A program made the position numbers and the translations under genes. Shown piece by piece: positions 8,804-18,412 of a DNA stretch of 64,000 nucleotides. Below the pieces are notes generated by a model that was given only the letters and a program-made list of their open reading frames with translations, did not search any database and was not told the origin of the DNA. Each line of letters begins with the position of its first letter. Position 1 is the stretch's first letter. The DNA is from NORP240 sp942492445 (GTDB taxonomy: Bacteria > Pseudomonadota > Gammaproteobacteria > Pseudomonadales > Pseudohongiellaceae), in NCBI GenBank assembly GCA_942492445.1, contig CALOEW010000047.1, positions 1 to 64,000 on the forward strand. The letters are read 5' to 3'.

Positions 8804-9787
8804 AGTTCTCCTGCGTCTATGTGGAAGAGGAAGTGGCGAATTCTCCCAGGACCGGGGAGATTCTCTCACGCGTTGCAGATACGCCGGTCGTGGTCATTGA
8901 ACGATACGGTGAGGTATTCAACCGCAAAGCCCAGAATTTCCGGCTGCAGAAGCGCAATCCGGCGCTGATACTGGCCAGAAAGCATGGAAGGCTGGTTATA
9001 CCGGCGCCTTCCGGGTATGGCTTTGATGGGGGTGCCGGCTTTTACTTTTCCCACATGTATAACTGCATTTACGATTGCAGATACTGCTTTCTGCAGGGAA
9101 TGTACCGCTCCGCGAACTATGTATTGTTCACAAATTTTGAAGATTTCGCCAGGGAGATTGACACTGCCGGCAAGGGCCGGAAACAACCAGTATTCTACAG
9201 TGGTTACGATTGCGACAGCCTGGCGCTGGAACCGGTCAGTGGTTTCATCGACTATTTTCTGGGCTGGTTTTCCAAGCATCCGGGTCTGACCATGGAGGTT
9301 CGCACCAAAAGCACACAGGTGCGGGGTCTACTGCAGCGGAGCCCTCTGGAAAACTGTATTGTGGCCATGAGCTTCACACCGGAATCCACTCATCGTTACT
9401 GGGAGCGCGGTGTTCCTTCGATCGCCAAGCGACTGGATGCATTAGCCCGGTTGCAGCGCCAGGGCTGGCCAATTGCCCTGCGGTTTGAGCCGCTAATCTA
9501 TTCCGTGGATTTCAGGAAAGGAGTACGAACAGCTGTTTAGGCAGGTTTTCGAAAGTCTTGATGCTGATTCCCTGCATTCTGTCAGTGTCGGGCTGTTCAG
9601 AATGCCAAAGACGTATTTTGCGGACATTGCGGCGCTTTATCCCGATGAGCCCCTGTTTGCCAGGGTTTATCAGCAGCAGGATGGCCAGGTTGTGCAACTG
9701 CGCGACCAGCAGGATGAGTTGCTGGAGCAGTTGGAGAAACTGCTGTTTCGGTATATTGATAAAAACCAGTATTATCACTGTGCCTGA
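8800..9787 (+). pseudogene. SPL-like radical SAM protein with one frameshift
   Basis: Residues 89-96 carry the CX3CX2C cluster motif (CIYDCRYC) that binds the 4Fe-4S/SAM centre. The N-terminal order and the FYSGYDCDSLALE and EVRTKS segments match the spore photoproduct lyase-like family widespread in non-sporulating proteobacteria. The frame breaks at about 9515 (an extra base in AAAGGAG is likely) and resumes as EYEQLFRQVFESL through 9787. The intact protein would be about 328 residues. Family members are presumed DNA- or nucleotide-acting radical enzymes, but function outside spore-formers is not established. It overlaps the upstream nucleosidase-like gene by four bases. Confidence 0.78.
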
Positions 9788-9807
9788 ATGCTGAATGGAA
9801 ATATGTC

Positions 9808-11295
9808 ATGGGTCGTGCGATAGAGAAAATTGAATTCGGTAAAGTGGATTACCAGCGATTTGCGCGGCGGCTGAGGGAAAACCTCGATGCCTTGCGGTTA
9901 CTGCTCGAGCGCCCGGGCTTTGGTCTCGGGCCGGCCTCATTCGGAGCGGAGCTGGAAATGTACCTGATCGACAACGACGGCAATGCGTTGTGTAAGAACC
10001 GGGAGGTTCAGGTTGCAATGGACAATCCGCAACTGACGCTGGAGCTGAACCGTTTCAACCTTGAGTATAACCTGACGCCTTTTCCGATGAAGGACAGGCC
10101 GTTTTCGAGCAGCGAGCAGGAACTCCTCAATGCCATGGCCCGAATGCGGGAATGCGCTACGGGTGTTGGCGGCAGGATAGTCCCGATTGGCATTCTGCCT
10201 ACCCTGCGTACGGCAGACTTCAATGAGAACACAATGACCGATGTGCCGCGTTACCATGCCCTGGCAAACCGGCTAAAGCAGGATCTGGCAGGCCGTTTTA
10301 AAATTAACATAAAAGGCCAGGATGAGCTTTTTCTGGCCAGCGACGACATCACGCTTGAAGGTGCCAACACCTCGTTCCAGGCACACTACCGTGTCAACCC
10401 CGATGCTTACGCCGACACATTCAATGCACTTCAGCTGGTTACGCCTCTGGTACTGGCGATCGCCAGTAATTCACCGATAGTATTTGGCGAACGATTGTGG
10501 CACGAAACGCGGATTCCACTGTTCAAGAAATCCATCGACACCCGAAAGGATCAACTGTTGATGAATGCACCCTGGCACCAGTTGCCGAGGGTGAACTTCG
10601 GTAACGGCTGGGTTCGACAAGGAATCCTTGAGCTGTTCGCCGAGACTGTACATCTTTATCCCGTGCTCCTGCCGATCCTTGACGATGAGGACAGCCTTGC
10701 TGTGGTCAGGAACGGTGGTATACCGAAGCTGTCAGAGTTGCGGCTGCAACAGAGTACAGTGTGGTTGTGGAACAGGCCAATTTACGATGACGGGTTTGAC
10801 GGTCACCTGCGCATCGAATTGAGGGCTCTGCCTTCTGGGCCCAGTGTCGTGGACATGATGGCAAACGCGGCACTTGCCATAGGCCTGACCGAAGGCCTGC
10901 GAGGAGACATCAACCGCCTTATCACGGCATTGCCTTTTTCCTATGCCAACTACAATTTCTATCGTGCCGCAGAGTTTGGAATTCACAGCCGTATCCTCTG
11001 GCCGAACCCGGATGCCTCAGAATTGAATGACTATCCAGTGCTGGAATTGTTGCAGGATCTGCTGCCCGTTGCAGAAAGCGGTCTCCGATCGATTGGGGTA
11101 GAGCCTGAGGAAGTAAGCCATTACCTGGGGGTGATCGAACACCGTATCGAGCGTGGTATAAGCGGTGCCGAGTGGCAGTTGCAGAATTATGATGCGCTGC
11201 GGCGGAAACACGACAGCAGTACTGCCTGCCGCCTGTTGCTCGAGCGATACTATGAGCAGAGTGCAGCCAACAGGCCGGTTGCAGAGTGGGATTGA
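9808..11295 (+). CDS. GCS2-type carboxylate-amine ligase
   Basis: A 495-residue member of the glutamate-cysteine ligase superfamily (GCS2/YbdK type). These enzymes use ATP to join a carboxylate to an amine. FGAELEMYL near residue 50 carries the metal-binding acidic residues, LELNRFNLEYN matches the substrate-binding strand, ASSNSPIVFGERL-type residues follow mid-protein, and the HLRIELRALPSGPS segment is near the C-terminus. The family is usually 370-450 residues, so this is on the long side. It lies 18 bases upstream of a zinc-dependent deacylase of the AstE type. I infer that the pair makes and breaks one amide bond; the substrate is unknown. Confidence 0.8.
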   Translation: MGRAIEKIEFGKVDYQRFARRLRENLDALRLLLERPGFGLGPASFGAELEMYLIDNDGNALCKNREVQVAMDNPQLTLELNRFNLEYNLTPFPMKDRPFSSSEQELLNAMARMRECATGVGGRIVPIGILPTLRTADFNENTMTDVPRYHALANRLKQDLAGRFKINIKGQDELFLASDDITLEGANTSFQAHYRVNPDAYADTFNALQLVTPLVLAIASNSPIVFGERLWHETRIPLFKKSIDTRKDQLLMNAPWHQLPRVNFGNGWVRQGILELFAETVHLYPVLLPILDDEDSLAVVRNGGIPKLSELRLQQSTVWLWNRPIYDDGFDGHLRIELRALPSGPSVVDMMANAALAIGLTEGLRGDINRLITALPFSYANYNFYRAAEFGIHSRILWPNPDASELNDYPVLELLQDLLPVAESGLRSIGVEPEEVSHYLGVIEHRIERGISGAEWQLQNYDALRRKHDSSTACRLLLERYYEQSAANRPVAEWD

Positions 11296-11313
11296 AAATC
11301 AGAGGTTCCCCGG

Positions 11314-12354
11314 ATGCTTCTACAACAGGATAAAAAATCCCTGATTACCCATTTTGATGACTCTGTCAGTCATTATATCGGCGATAATATCGAGGACTTC
11401 CTGGCCTTTCTGCCCGGGCCCAGCCGTATCCGCCTGAAAGGCAGGGATTCGACCCGCTGTCGGGTCCTGGTTACTCTGTTACATGGTAATGAGCCGTCCG
11501 GAATCAGGGCCTTGCACACGCTTCTGAAAATGAATTTCGAGCCGGCAGTTGATGTTTATTGTTATCTTATCGCCACCGAAGCTGCGGGCTTGCCCCCTCG
11601 ATTCACTTATCGTCAGGTTCCAGGCAAAAGAGATTACAATCGCTGCTTTCTTCCTCCTTTCGAGGTTGATGATCAGGGGCCCGTGTGTTTGCAACTGCTT
11701 GAGGAAATCCGGGAGCTCAACCCTGAAGCTGTTGTGGATATGCACAATACTTCGGGGGAGGGGCCCTCTTTCGGGGTGACGACCAGGTACGATGAAAGGC
11801 ACGATCAGATCGTTTCGTTATTTACCGATCGGTTGGTCGTTACAGAGCTAAGGCTCGGCGCGATAATGGAAACGAGCACTGAAAACGTGCCGGTTGTCAC
11901 CATAGAGTGCGGAGGGTCGTTTGAAGCCGTTGCTGACCGGATAGCATTTGAAGGACTGCAACGTTATTTCGGTGAGGTCAGGCTGTTTGTCGAGGAAGAT
12001 AGGGATTACTCCATCGAGATGTTTTTCAATCCGATGCGTATAGAAATGCATGAGGCATCGATAATCGCCTGTGCAGAGGGCTATGTGCCCGGTTCTGACA
12101 TTACTCTGGTACACGACATCGAACACCATAACTTCGGCCTGGTGACGCCGGATACGTTGCTGGGATGGGTGGCACCTGAAGCCCTGGACAGGATGGCGGC
12201 TTTCGACGCGCAGCGCACCAACCATTTCAAGGCGCTTTATCGGCAGGTGGATGGGGAACTCTTTCCGCGGTGCAACCAGAAGTTGTTCATGATCACCTCC
12301 AACCTTGCCATCGCACGCAGCGATTGCCTCTGGTACGCCGCTGTTTCGGAATAG
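11314..12354 (+). CDS. Succinylglutamate desuccinylase/aspartoacylase-family hydrolase
   Basis: A 346-residue M14-like zinc hydrolase. The metal ligands are visible as His57 and Glu60 in LLHGNEPSG and His144 in VDMHNTSG, and the likely catalytic glutamate is in VTIECGGS. Known members remove N-acyl groups from amino acids (AstE, aspartoacylase). This one lacks other arginine-catabolism genes nearby, so it should not be called astE. It shares an operon with the GCS2 ligase just upstream and converges on a regulator gene. Whether it cleaves the ligase product or matures a peptide is open. Confidence 0.8.
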   Translation: MLLQQDKKSLITHFDDSVSHYIGDNIEDFLAFLPGPSRIRLKGRDSTRCRVLVTLLHGNEPSGIRALHTLLKMNFEPAVDVYCYLIATEAAGLPPRFTYRQVPGKRDYNRCFLPPFEVDDQGPVCLQLLEEIRELNPEAVVDMHNTSGEGPSFGVTTRYDERHDQIVSLFTDRLVVTELRLGAIMETSTENVPVVTIECGGSFEAVADRIAFEGLQRYFGEVRLFVEEDRDYSIEMFFNPMRIEMHEASIIACAEGYVPGSDITLVHDIEHHNFGLVTPDTLLGWVAPEALDRMAAFDAQRTNHFKALYRQVDGELFPRCNQKLFMITSNLAIARSDCLWYAAVSE

Positions 12355-12399
12355 CAGAATAGCAGGGCCACTGAGTGTGCCCGAAATTCTGCAGCGCAG

Positions 12400-13710
12400 T
12401 CAATTCCGGCTGTTGCTCAGATCCTGGCGCCATTTCAAAGTCGGATCGGGGCTGTCCCTGTAGGCGATACGACCGTCAAAATGCATGCGGTCCATGCCGT
12501 AGACTTCATAGAGTACTTCGAGACTTGGTGAGTATTCAGCCTGCAGCAGTTCGAGTTCTGCCAGCGAATTCGGGTCGGATAGTGCCAAAGCCGTATACAT
12601 CAGGCCGGGGTCACGCATGCCGCCAATGACAATCACCTGGTTTTCGCTGCTGGCTGGAAAGGTGGAGAAGAATCCGAAGTCGCGAAACTGCTGACCTTCC
12701 TCCGGGAGGCCGGCGTCACTGGTGTAGTACCCGCCGCTTTGAATGTTCAGTAGTTCGTCGTAACTGCGGCCCACCCGCAGCTTGGAAGCGGCGAATACCA
12801 TTTCGCTCAGTTTGTCCAACGCGCTGATATAGCCAATGTAGATGATGTGATTTTCCCGCAGATCTACGGTAGAGAGATCGGACATCATGGCGACATGGAA
12901 ACGCTTGCCGCTGGCGCTGAGAATCGGGATGATTCTGGATAGCGCGTAGGCACTCCCTTCGGGAATGTAACTCAGGTCAAGGTCCTGGTAATTGTGAGTA
13001 GTCTCCCAATCACTGAAGTGCCGGTCTTCCAGGTCATCCTGGGAGTTGATATTGAAATCGCGCACCATGCGCCCGATGTTTCCCCGGTCGTTCAGCTCGC
13101 CGAATATGTAATAGTCACCCATAACCAGCATAATTGGCAGGTCGTCATCCAGTATCGTCCCCCAGATTGAGGAGTCGCGATATAACGGCTGCAGCGGGTT
13201 TGAGCCGGCGTTGTTTCCGAACGTGATGAGCAACAGGTTGGCCGCCAACAGGATGATGATAGACAGTGCCAGGGCCAGAACTGCAGGCTGCTTCCACCGT
13301 CTGGGTTGTTCGACGGCACCTGGCTCATCACCTTTGACACGAGTGGCTGCTAGTGCATATTGCCCCCTGGGAATGACGATGCGGTGAGGGGCATCAGCTT
13401 CCTGAGTGGCATAGTAATTGTCGAGCTTCTTCCGCAGCTGGTGAATATAAACCCGCACGGATGAATCCCGGGATACGTCGTAATCAGCCCCCTTGCCGAG
13501 CACCTCCGCGGCGATGTCGAATTCCTTTGGCGCCTTGCCCTCCAGCGAACAGTCGAGCAGATAGTCCAGAAGCGCCCCGTAGATTCTCGAACGGCCCAAT
13601 TCGCCACTGGACTTGATGCGCTGAACCAGCAGTTTGAGAGCGGCCGGTGAAAATACCTGTTCCGGTTGCAGGTATAAACTTTCTTCTGATTCTGATTGAT
13701 TCAGTGCCAT
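12400..13710 (-). CDS. Membrane-anchored winged-helix regulator with extracytoplasmic domain
   Basis: A 436-residue protein in three parts. Residues about 20-120 form a winged-helix DNA-binding region (VRVYIHQLRKKLDNYY and IPRGQYAL resemble the recognition helix and wing of OmpR/ToxR-type domains). A single membrane helix spans about 145-166. The 270-residue C-terminal part, predicted periplasmic, contains repeated short aromatic motifs but no domain I can name. The architecture is that of CadC/ToxR-like one-component sensors. It converges on the GCS2/deacylase operon, a possible target. The ligand is unknown. Confidence 0.7.
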   Translation of the reverse strand: MALNQSESEESLYLQPEQVFSPAALKLLVQRIKSSGELGRSRIYGALLDYLLDCSLEGKAPKEFDIAAEVLGKGADYDVSRDSSVRVYIHQLRKKLDNYYATQEADAPHRIVIPRGQYALAATRVKGDEPGAVEQPRRWKQPAVLALALSIIILLAANLLLITFGNNAGSNPLQPLYRDSSIWGTILDDDLPIMLVMGDYYIFGELNDRGNIGRMVRDFNINSQDDLEDRHFSDWETTHNYQDLDLSYIPEGSAYALSRIIPILSASGKRFHVAMMSDLSTVDLRENHIIYIGYISALDKLSEMVFAASKLRVGRSYDELLNIQSGGYYTSDAGLPEEGQQFRDFGFFSTFPASSENQVIVIGGMRDPGLMYTALALSDPNSLAELELLQAEYSPSLEVLYEVYGMDRMHFDGRIAYRDSPDPTLKWRQDLSNSRN

Positions 13711-14006
13711 TACAAAATGCCAGGACTTCAGTGCTGCGATTGCTGCTTGAGTTATGTAAAGCTAAGGCCTGCACGAGAATAAATCAACCGATACTCCGGG
13801 CCGGGTGCAGTTGCCCATGGCAACACTTCATGGCAATGCGGCAAATTGTCGCACTTGATACACAAGCCAGGCATGCCCTGGACTCCAAGAATGGCAGCCC
13901 GTGCTGCCTGCGGACTGCAGCAGGCTGCTCTGTATCCTTCGAACCTTCCAGGTGTCATAATAGGTCACAAGTTTATTTTGCAGGATTAATTCCGGAGGTA
14001 GTCGCT

Positions 14007-14435
14007 ATGAACCATCTGAACCACTGGCGAGATGTCGTGCGCGTGTTACTGTTGGCAGTCACGTTTTTTGGGTTCGTTGTCACGGCTCAGGCCCATACCG
14101 GGCTGAAGGAATCCACCCCAGGCGATGGCGCGGTTGTAAAAACCGCTCCGGAGCAGATCAACCTGCAGTTTACCGAGGCGGTCAGCCTGATGAAGTTCGT
14201 GCTGCATGGGCAGGATGGTAACCAGGTAGACCTGGGATTTCAGCCCCAGACAAGCCCCAGAACCGAGTACCTGTTACCTGTCAGCCTCATGGCGGGGGCC
14301 TACCATGTGGAGTGGGCGGTCGTCGGTGCTGACGGGCATACGGTTTCCGGAGAGTTCGGCTTCACCGTGGATCCGTCCGGCGAGATGGAACACGCCGGGC
14401 AGCATGCCGATAGCGCGGACCACCACGCCCACTGA
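14007..14435 (+). CDS. copC: CopC-family periplasmic copper-binding protein
   Basis: A 142-residue secreted protein. A signal peptide of about 30 residues ends in AQA, leaving a mature N-terminal histidine (HTGLKES), which is the usual copper(II) ligand of CopC. The fold signature PAPG-like STPGDGAVVKTAPEQI and the GADGHTVSGEF strand with the second-site histidine follow. The C-terminus is His-rich (HAGQHADSADHHAH). ATG 14007 has a good GGAGG site; a longer frame from 13647 is not real. copD follows 47 bases downstream, so the pair should move or buffer copper across the envelope. Confidence 0.9.
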   Translation: MNHLNHWRDVVRVLLLAVTFFGFVVTAQAHTGLKESTPGDGAVVKTAPEQINLQFTEAVSLMKFVLHGQDGNQVDLGFQPQTSPRTEYLLPVSLMAGAYHVEWAVVGADGHTVSGEFGFTVDPSGEMEHAGQHADSADHHAH

Positions 14436-14482
14436 CAGCCGGTATCGGGCAGCGCACGACGGGCACCAGGTAGCCGCTGGTT

Positions 14483-15397
14483 ATGGAACTCTCCACCTGG
14501 GATCTGGTCAGCCTGATTGCCAAGTTAAGCTGGTATCTTGGCGTGATCGCGGCGGCAGGTGGCACCCTTTCCGTTTGGCTGCTTGCCGACCACAGCCGGC
14601 GTAGCTTGCGCTGGGGGGCATTTTACAGCCTAGCAGGTGCTCTCCTCGGCTTTCATGGAGTCATTCTCTACTTTCTTACCCAGGTAGGGGCGGCTAACGA
14701 TTCCGGTCTGGCCGGCATGCTTGACTGGGGTATGATCACCTTTTTCCTGGACCTCGGGGTCGGGGAAGCAAGCCTGCTGAGAATGGGAGTGCTGCTGCTG
14801 CTCATCGTGGGCCAGGTCGTTACACTAGCCCACCTGGGCAGGCTTTCAAGCCCGCCGGGACAAGGGTTTTTCCAACTGTTCTTTCGTCTCAATGCTGCCG
14901 CACTGTTTATCCTGTTGTTGTCCTTTCAGGCAACCGGACACATTACGCCGCTTTCCTTGACAGCTCGACTTGCCCTTGTGTTGCATGTGCTCTGTGTTGT
15001 GCTCTGGCTGGGCTCTCTGGTTCCCCTTTGGCGTTCCACCCGTCTCTTTGAACCTGAACAGGTTCAAGTGATAATGTACCGGTTCAGCAGCAGAGCTTCC
15101 GTATTGGTGGCAGTGCTTCTGTTAGCAGCCCTGTTACTGGTGGTTCAGCTCTTCGACTCGCCGGCTCAACTGACTTCTTCGGTCTATGGGCTGGTGTTGA
15201 TGCTCAAAGCAGCACTGGTGATGCTGATGCTGGCGTTGGCGGCGCTGAATCGCTGGTGGCTGGTGCCGATGCTGGGCAAGCCTGGGGGTCTCTTCCTTTT
15301 ACGTCGCAGCCTGACCCTGGAAGTTGCGGCAGGCTTGTTGGTGTTGGCGACAACGGTTTTTCTCTCCACGGTTGTCGGGCCCCCTTCTCACGGTTAA
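14483..15397 (+). CDS. copD: CopD-family inner-membrane copper protein
   Basis: A 304-residue polytopic membrane protein with about eight hydrophobic helices. The conserved LHVLCVVLWLGSLVPL segment carries the histidine and tryptophan typical of the CopD domain. It is the partner of the preceding copC. CopCD pairs are proposed to import or relay copper from periplasm to membrane or cytoplasm. A broken winged-helix regulator converges on it from the other side. No membrane segment appears to be missing. Confidence 0.88.
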   Translation: MELSTWDLVSLIAKLSWYLGVIAAAGGTLSVWLLADHSRRSLRWGAFYSLAGALLGFHGVILYFLTQVGAANDSGLAGMLDWGMITFFLDLGVGEASLLRMGVLLLLIVGQVVTLAHLGRLSSPPGQGFFQLFFRLNAAALFILLLSFQATGHITPLSLTARLALVLHVLCVVLWLGSLVPLWRSTRLFEPEQVQVIMYRFSSRASVLVAVLLLAALLLVVQLFDSPAQLTSSVYGLVLMLKAALVMLMLALAALNRWWLVPMLGKPGGLFLLRRSLTLEVAAGLLVLATTVFLSTVVGPPSHG

Positions 15398-15413
15398 ATT
15401 CCGCAAGTGCCTG

Positions 15414-16437
15414 CTAAACGGACGCCGAAGGTTCCCGGCTATCCGGCGTGGAGTCAATCAGCACTGTCACGGCGAGGGTTTCCAGATCCAGCATCAGCAG
15501 GTCTGCCGGTCTGGGGTCGGCAGCGTGGAGCAGGGTGGTGACCACCGCAGCAGGCTCGCGCGCAAACAGCAGGGCATTTCCCAGCGGCGACCATTGCAGA
15601 TTGTAAAGCCGGTCATTACTGCTGAAAATTGCTTTGGGGCCGGCCTCGGAATCGACCTTGACCAGGTACAGACGCGATTGTCCGTACTCCTGGCGTAGCA
15701 ATGCGAGAGCTGAGCCGTCGGGTGAAACTGCTGTGAATGCGGGTGCTACCCAAGAGGCTGACGCGGATGCGGTATGCCCCAGGGAACTCAGGCTCAGCCT
15801 GCCAGCGGTAAGGGCATTATCGCCTTCGTTCAATACCTGGTCGAAAGCCGGGGCCGGAACGGCTGCGACCATTGTGGAGCCACCCGTCAGGGCACTGTTC
15901 CACCAGCCGAGCCCCAGGATCAACGACAGGGTAAAGGCCGCCACCAGCCCAGAACGGGAAGGGCTGCCGAACGGTGCCCGTGGTCCATCCTGATGTGTCA
16001 CTGGGAAATGCGGGATCGGATTGGGTTTCCGGTGAATTCCCGCACGGCAGTACCGGTAGCGCCAGCCGGTAACCCTTCTTTGGGATCGTCACCAGATACT
16101 GCCGGTTACCTATCTCCACATCCTGTAACTGCTTGCGCAGGGCACTGACTGCCCGGGTGAGGGAGTTGTCATTGACTATGACGCGGGGCCACAGCTCATT
16201 GCTCAATTGGTCACGGCTGACGACCCGGCCCGGGTTTGCTGCCAGGTAGCAGAGTAATCGCATCAATCGGGGCTCCAGCCTGCGTTCGCAGTACGGATCG
16301 GTCCGGCAGGACAGGCGGTTCAGCTGGGGCTCCACAGACCAGTCCCCAATCACGAAGTTGCTTTCAAGGGCGGGATTCAATGCCACGCCCGATTGCTTTT
16401 CCTGGTAACTGCTCCTGGTTGAATCGGATTCTAACAT
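15414..16437 (-). pseudogene. CadC-like winged-helix regulator, frameshifted and truncated
   Basis: The first frame (from 16437) contains an OmpR-type winged helix: the RRLEPRLMRLLCYLAANPG helix, VVSRDQLSNELWP and the ALRKQLQD recognition helix with IPKKGYRL. A shift near 16000 moves the continuation to another frame, which holds a membrane helix (AAFTLSLILGLGWW) and one or two TolB/WD40-like blades (DGSALALLRQEYGQSRLYLV). It then stops at 15414, so only about 330 codons remain of the 600-700 usual for this architecture. It lies beside copCD and was plausibly their regulator. Probably inactive. Confidence 0.7.
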
Positions 16438-16725
16438 TTTCGCTTTATCCTTTTGAAATAAAACAGAATAATCGAAAATTCATGCAGCAAAAGCCACGGC
16501 TCAACTGCAACGTCGCTCACACCCTATCTTAATCACAGCAACCGGTGATTTTCCAGGCCGGCCATCGGCTTGCCGGTAATCTTCAGCTTTTCTGGAGTAT
16601 TTCTTCCGCTTTCAATCAGGATTTTTTGTATTGCCGCGGGCAATCTGCCTGTTACTTGACGGAAATTGCGGTATCGACCGCTATCCGCGAGCCGCACAAA
16701 CCTTGAATTGAATCAGGAGCAGAAT

Positions 16726-18126
16726 ATGAACATAAGAAATTTTATCAGTGGTTTTGTAATCGTCCTGGCCATGCTGACCGCAGCGAGTCAGTTGCCCCTG
16801 ACCAGTGCCCTGAGTGCGTCGGCGCAGGAGCAGGGAGTTCCGTCCCTGGCCCCGATGTTGCGGGAAGTCACTCCGGCAGTGGTCAGTATCAGAGTTGTCG
16901 AGCGGGCCGGAGCCGACTTTGGCCTGTCTCCTGGAGTTAAATTGCCGGAGGGGCTGCAGCGCTATTTCGACTTCGATAAACTGCCAGCGCTTCCCCGGGA
17001 ACAGATGGCACCGAGTCGCCAGGGCGCCGGTTCCGGTGTCATCATCGATGCCGGGGAGGGCCTGATTGTAACCAACCAGCACGTTGTCGCCAACGCCGGT
17101 ACTGTCAATGTCATCCTCAAGGACGGTCGCAACTATCAGGCCGAGTTGTTGGGAAGTGACGCCGCTACCGATATTGCGTTGTTGAAAATCGATGCGCCGG
17201 ATCTGGTAGAGCTGGATTTTGCTGACAGCGAGAGCGCCGAGGTCGGTGACTTTGTGGTGGCAATCGGTAATCCCTTCGGTATTGGCCAGACTGTCACCTC
17301 CGGCATCATCAGCGCCCTCGGCAGAGCCGGCCTGGACAATGACAAGTACGAAGACTTTATTCAGACCGACGCAGCCATCAACAGGGGCAATTCCGGCGGT
17401 GCCCTGGTAGACATGCAGGGCAGGCTGATGGGTATCAATACGGCGATCATCAGCGCCAATGGTGGTGGCAGTGACGGCATCGGTTTTGCCGTGCCCGCCA
17501 ACATGGTGGCTGCGGTAGTGGCACTTCTCGAACGTGATGGCGAAGTTCGCCGTGGCATGCTGGGAATACAGATCAGCGATATAACTGACGCATTGGCTGA
17601 AGCGTTGAGCCTGGAGGCCCGCACCGGTGCCCTGGTGGCCAGTGTAATGACAGGAAGTGCTGCAGAGGCTGCCGGCCTTCAGGTTTACGATGTCATCGTC
17701 AGTCTCAATGGCAGGGCTGTTGCAAGCGGGCGGGATCTGCGTAACCAGGTTGGTCTGATCCGCCGCGGTGAATCGGTACGCCTGGGAATTCTGCGGGAAG
17801 GCCGGGAATTGAACCTGACGGCGACCCTGGACAATGGTGACGGCAGCGTTGTTGCTGATGGTTCGCGACCGGCGGATGCCAACGTGTTTGCCGGCGCTTC
17901 TCTGCAGACCCGGGAGGCTGATGTCGACGGTGTCGAAGTCGTCGAGGTGGCCCCCAGCAGTCCGGCCTGGCGGGCAGGTCTGCGCAGAGGCGACATTATT
18001 GTAGAATTGAACAGGAAGTCGGTCAGCAGTCTTCGGGACTTCAATGAGAAACTGGCAGCTGCCGGTGCATTGGTTGCCCTGACTGTAGAGCGTGATAAAC
18101 GACGTCTGCTGGTGATGGTTTACTGA
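16726..18126 (+). CDS. Periplasmic serine endoprotease, DegP/DegQ family
   Basis: A 466-residue HtrA protease with an N-terminal signal peptide (about 34 residues, ending SASA), so it acts in the periplasm on misfolded proteins. The catalytic triad is His119 in TNQHVV, Asp149 in AATDIALL and Ser223 in RGNSGGAL. Two PDZ domains follow, at about 275-365 and 385-465. The length matches DegQ/MucD better than DegS (about 350). ATG 16726 is preceded by CAGGAG. It is transcribed alone. Whether it is the DegQ or MucD ortholog cannot be settled by eye. Confidence 0.92.
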   Translation: MNIRNFISGFVIVLAMLTAASQLPLTSALSASAQEQGVPSLAPMLREVTPAVVSIRVVERAGADFGLSPGVKLPEGLQRYFDFDKLPALPREQMAPSRQGAGSGVIIDAGEGLIVTNQHVVANAGTVNVILKDGRNYQAELLGSDAATDIALLKIDAPDLVELDFADSESAEVGDFVVAIGNPFGIGQTVTSGIISALGRAGLDNDKYEDFIQTDAAINRGNSGGALVDMQGRLMGINTAIISANGGGSDGIGFAVPANMVAAVVALLERDGEVRRGMLGIQISDITDALAEALSLEARTGALVASVMTGSAAEAAGLQVYDVIVSLNGRAVASGRDLRNQVGLIRRGESVRLGILREGRELNLTATLDNGDGSVVADGSRPADANVFAGASLQTREADVDGVEVVEVAPSSPAWRAGLRRGDIIVELNRKSVSSLRDFNEKLAAAGALVALTVERDKRRLLVMVY

Positions 18127-18412
18127 GGCCTTCCCACGCGATTGTAACGTGCCTGTTGCGTCTACGTTTGCTGCCATCTCCGAGGGCACACCGGCCGGTC
18201 CGCTGCAGTATTCACCGGGCCGGCCTTTCCCTGGAAACCGCTGATAAATTCTGACACTGCCCTGCGGGAGATTTTCGGAAACGGTTGCCGGCGCATGCAT
18301 CGACCGGGCTTTGTGAAGACCTCAGGCGCGTGTATCATTGGCCGGTGTTGCCGCCGCCCGGGTTGGCGCGGCAGGTGAGGAACTCCACGGCGATCAATCA
18401 GGTAGAAGGCTG

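Noticed and set aside
13647..14006. A 120-codon N-terminal extension of copC
   Set aside because: The signal peptide and ribosome site start at 14007; the extension overlaps the divergent regulator's promoter.
16681..18300. A 539-codon frame opposite the DegQ-type gene
   Set aside because: It is the antisense shadow of a well-conserved protease; low-complexity composition and no family match.
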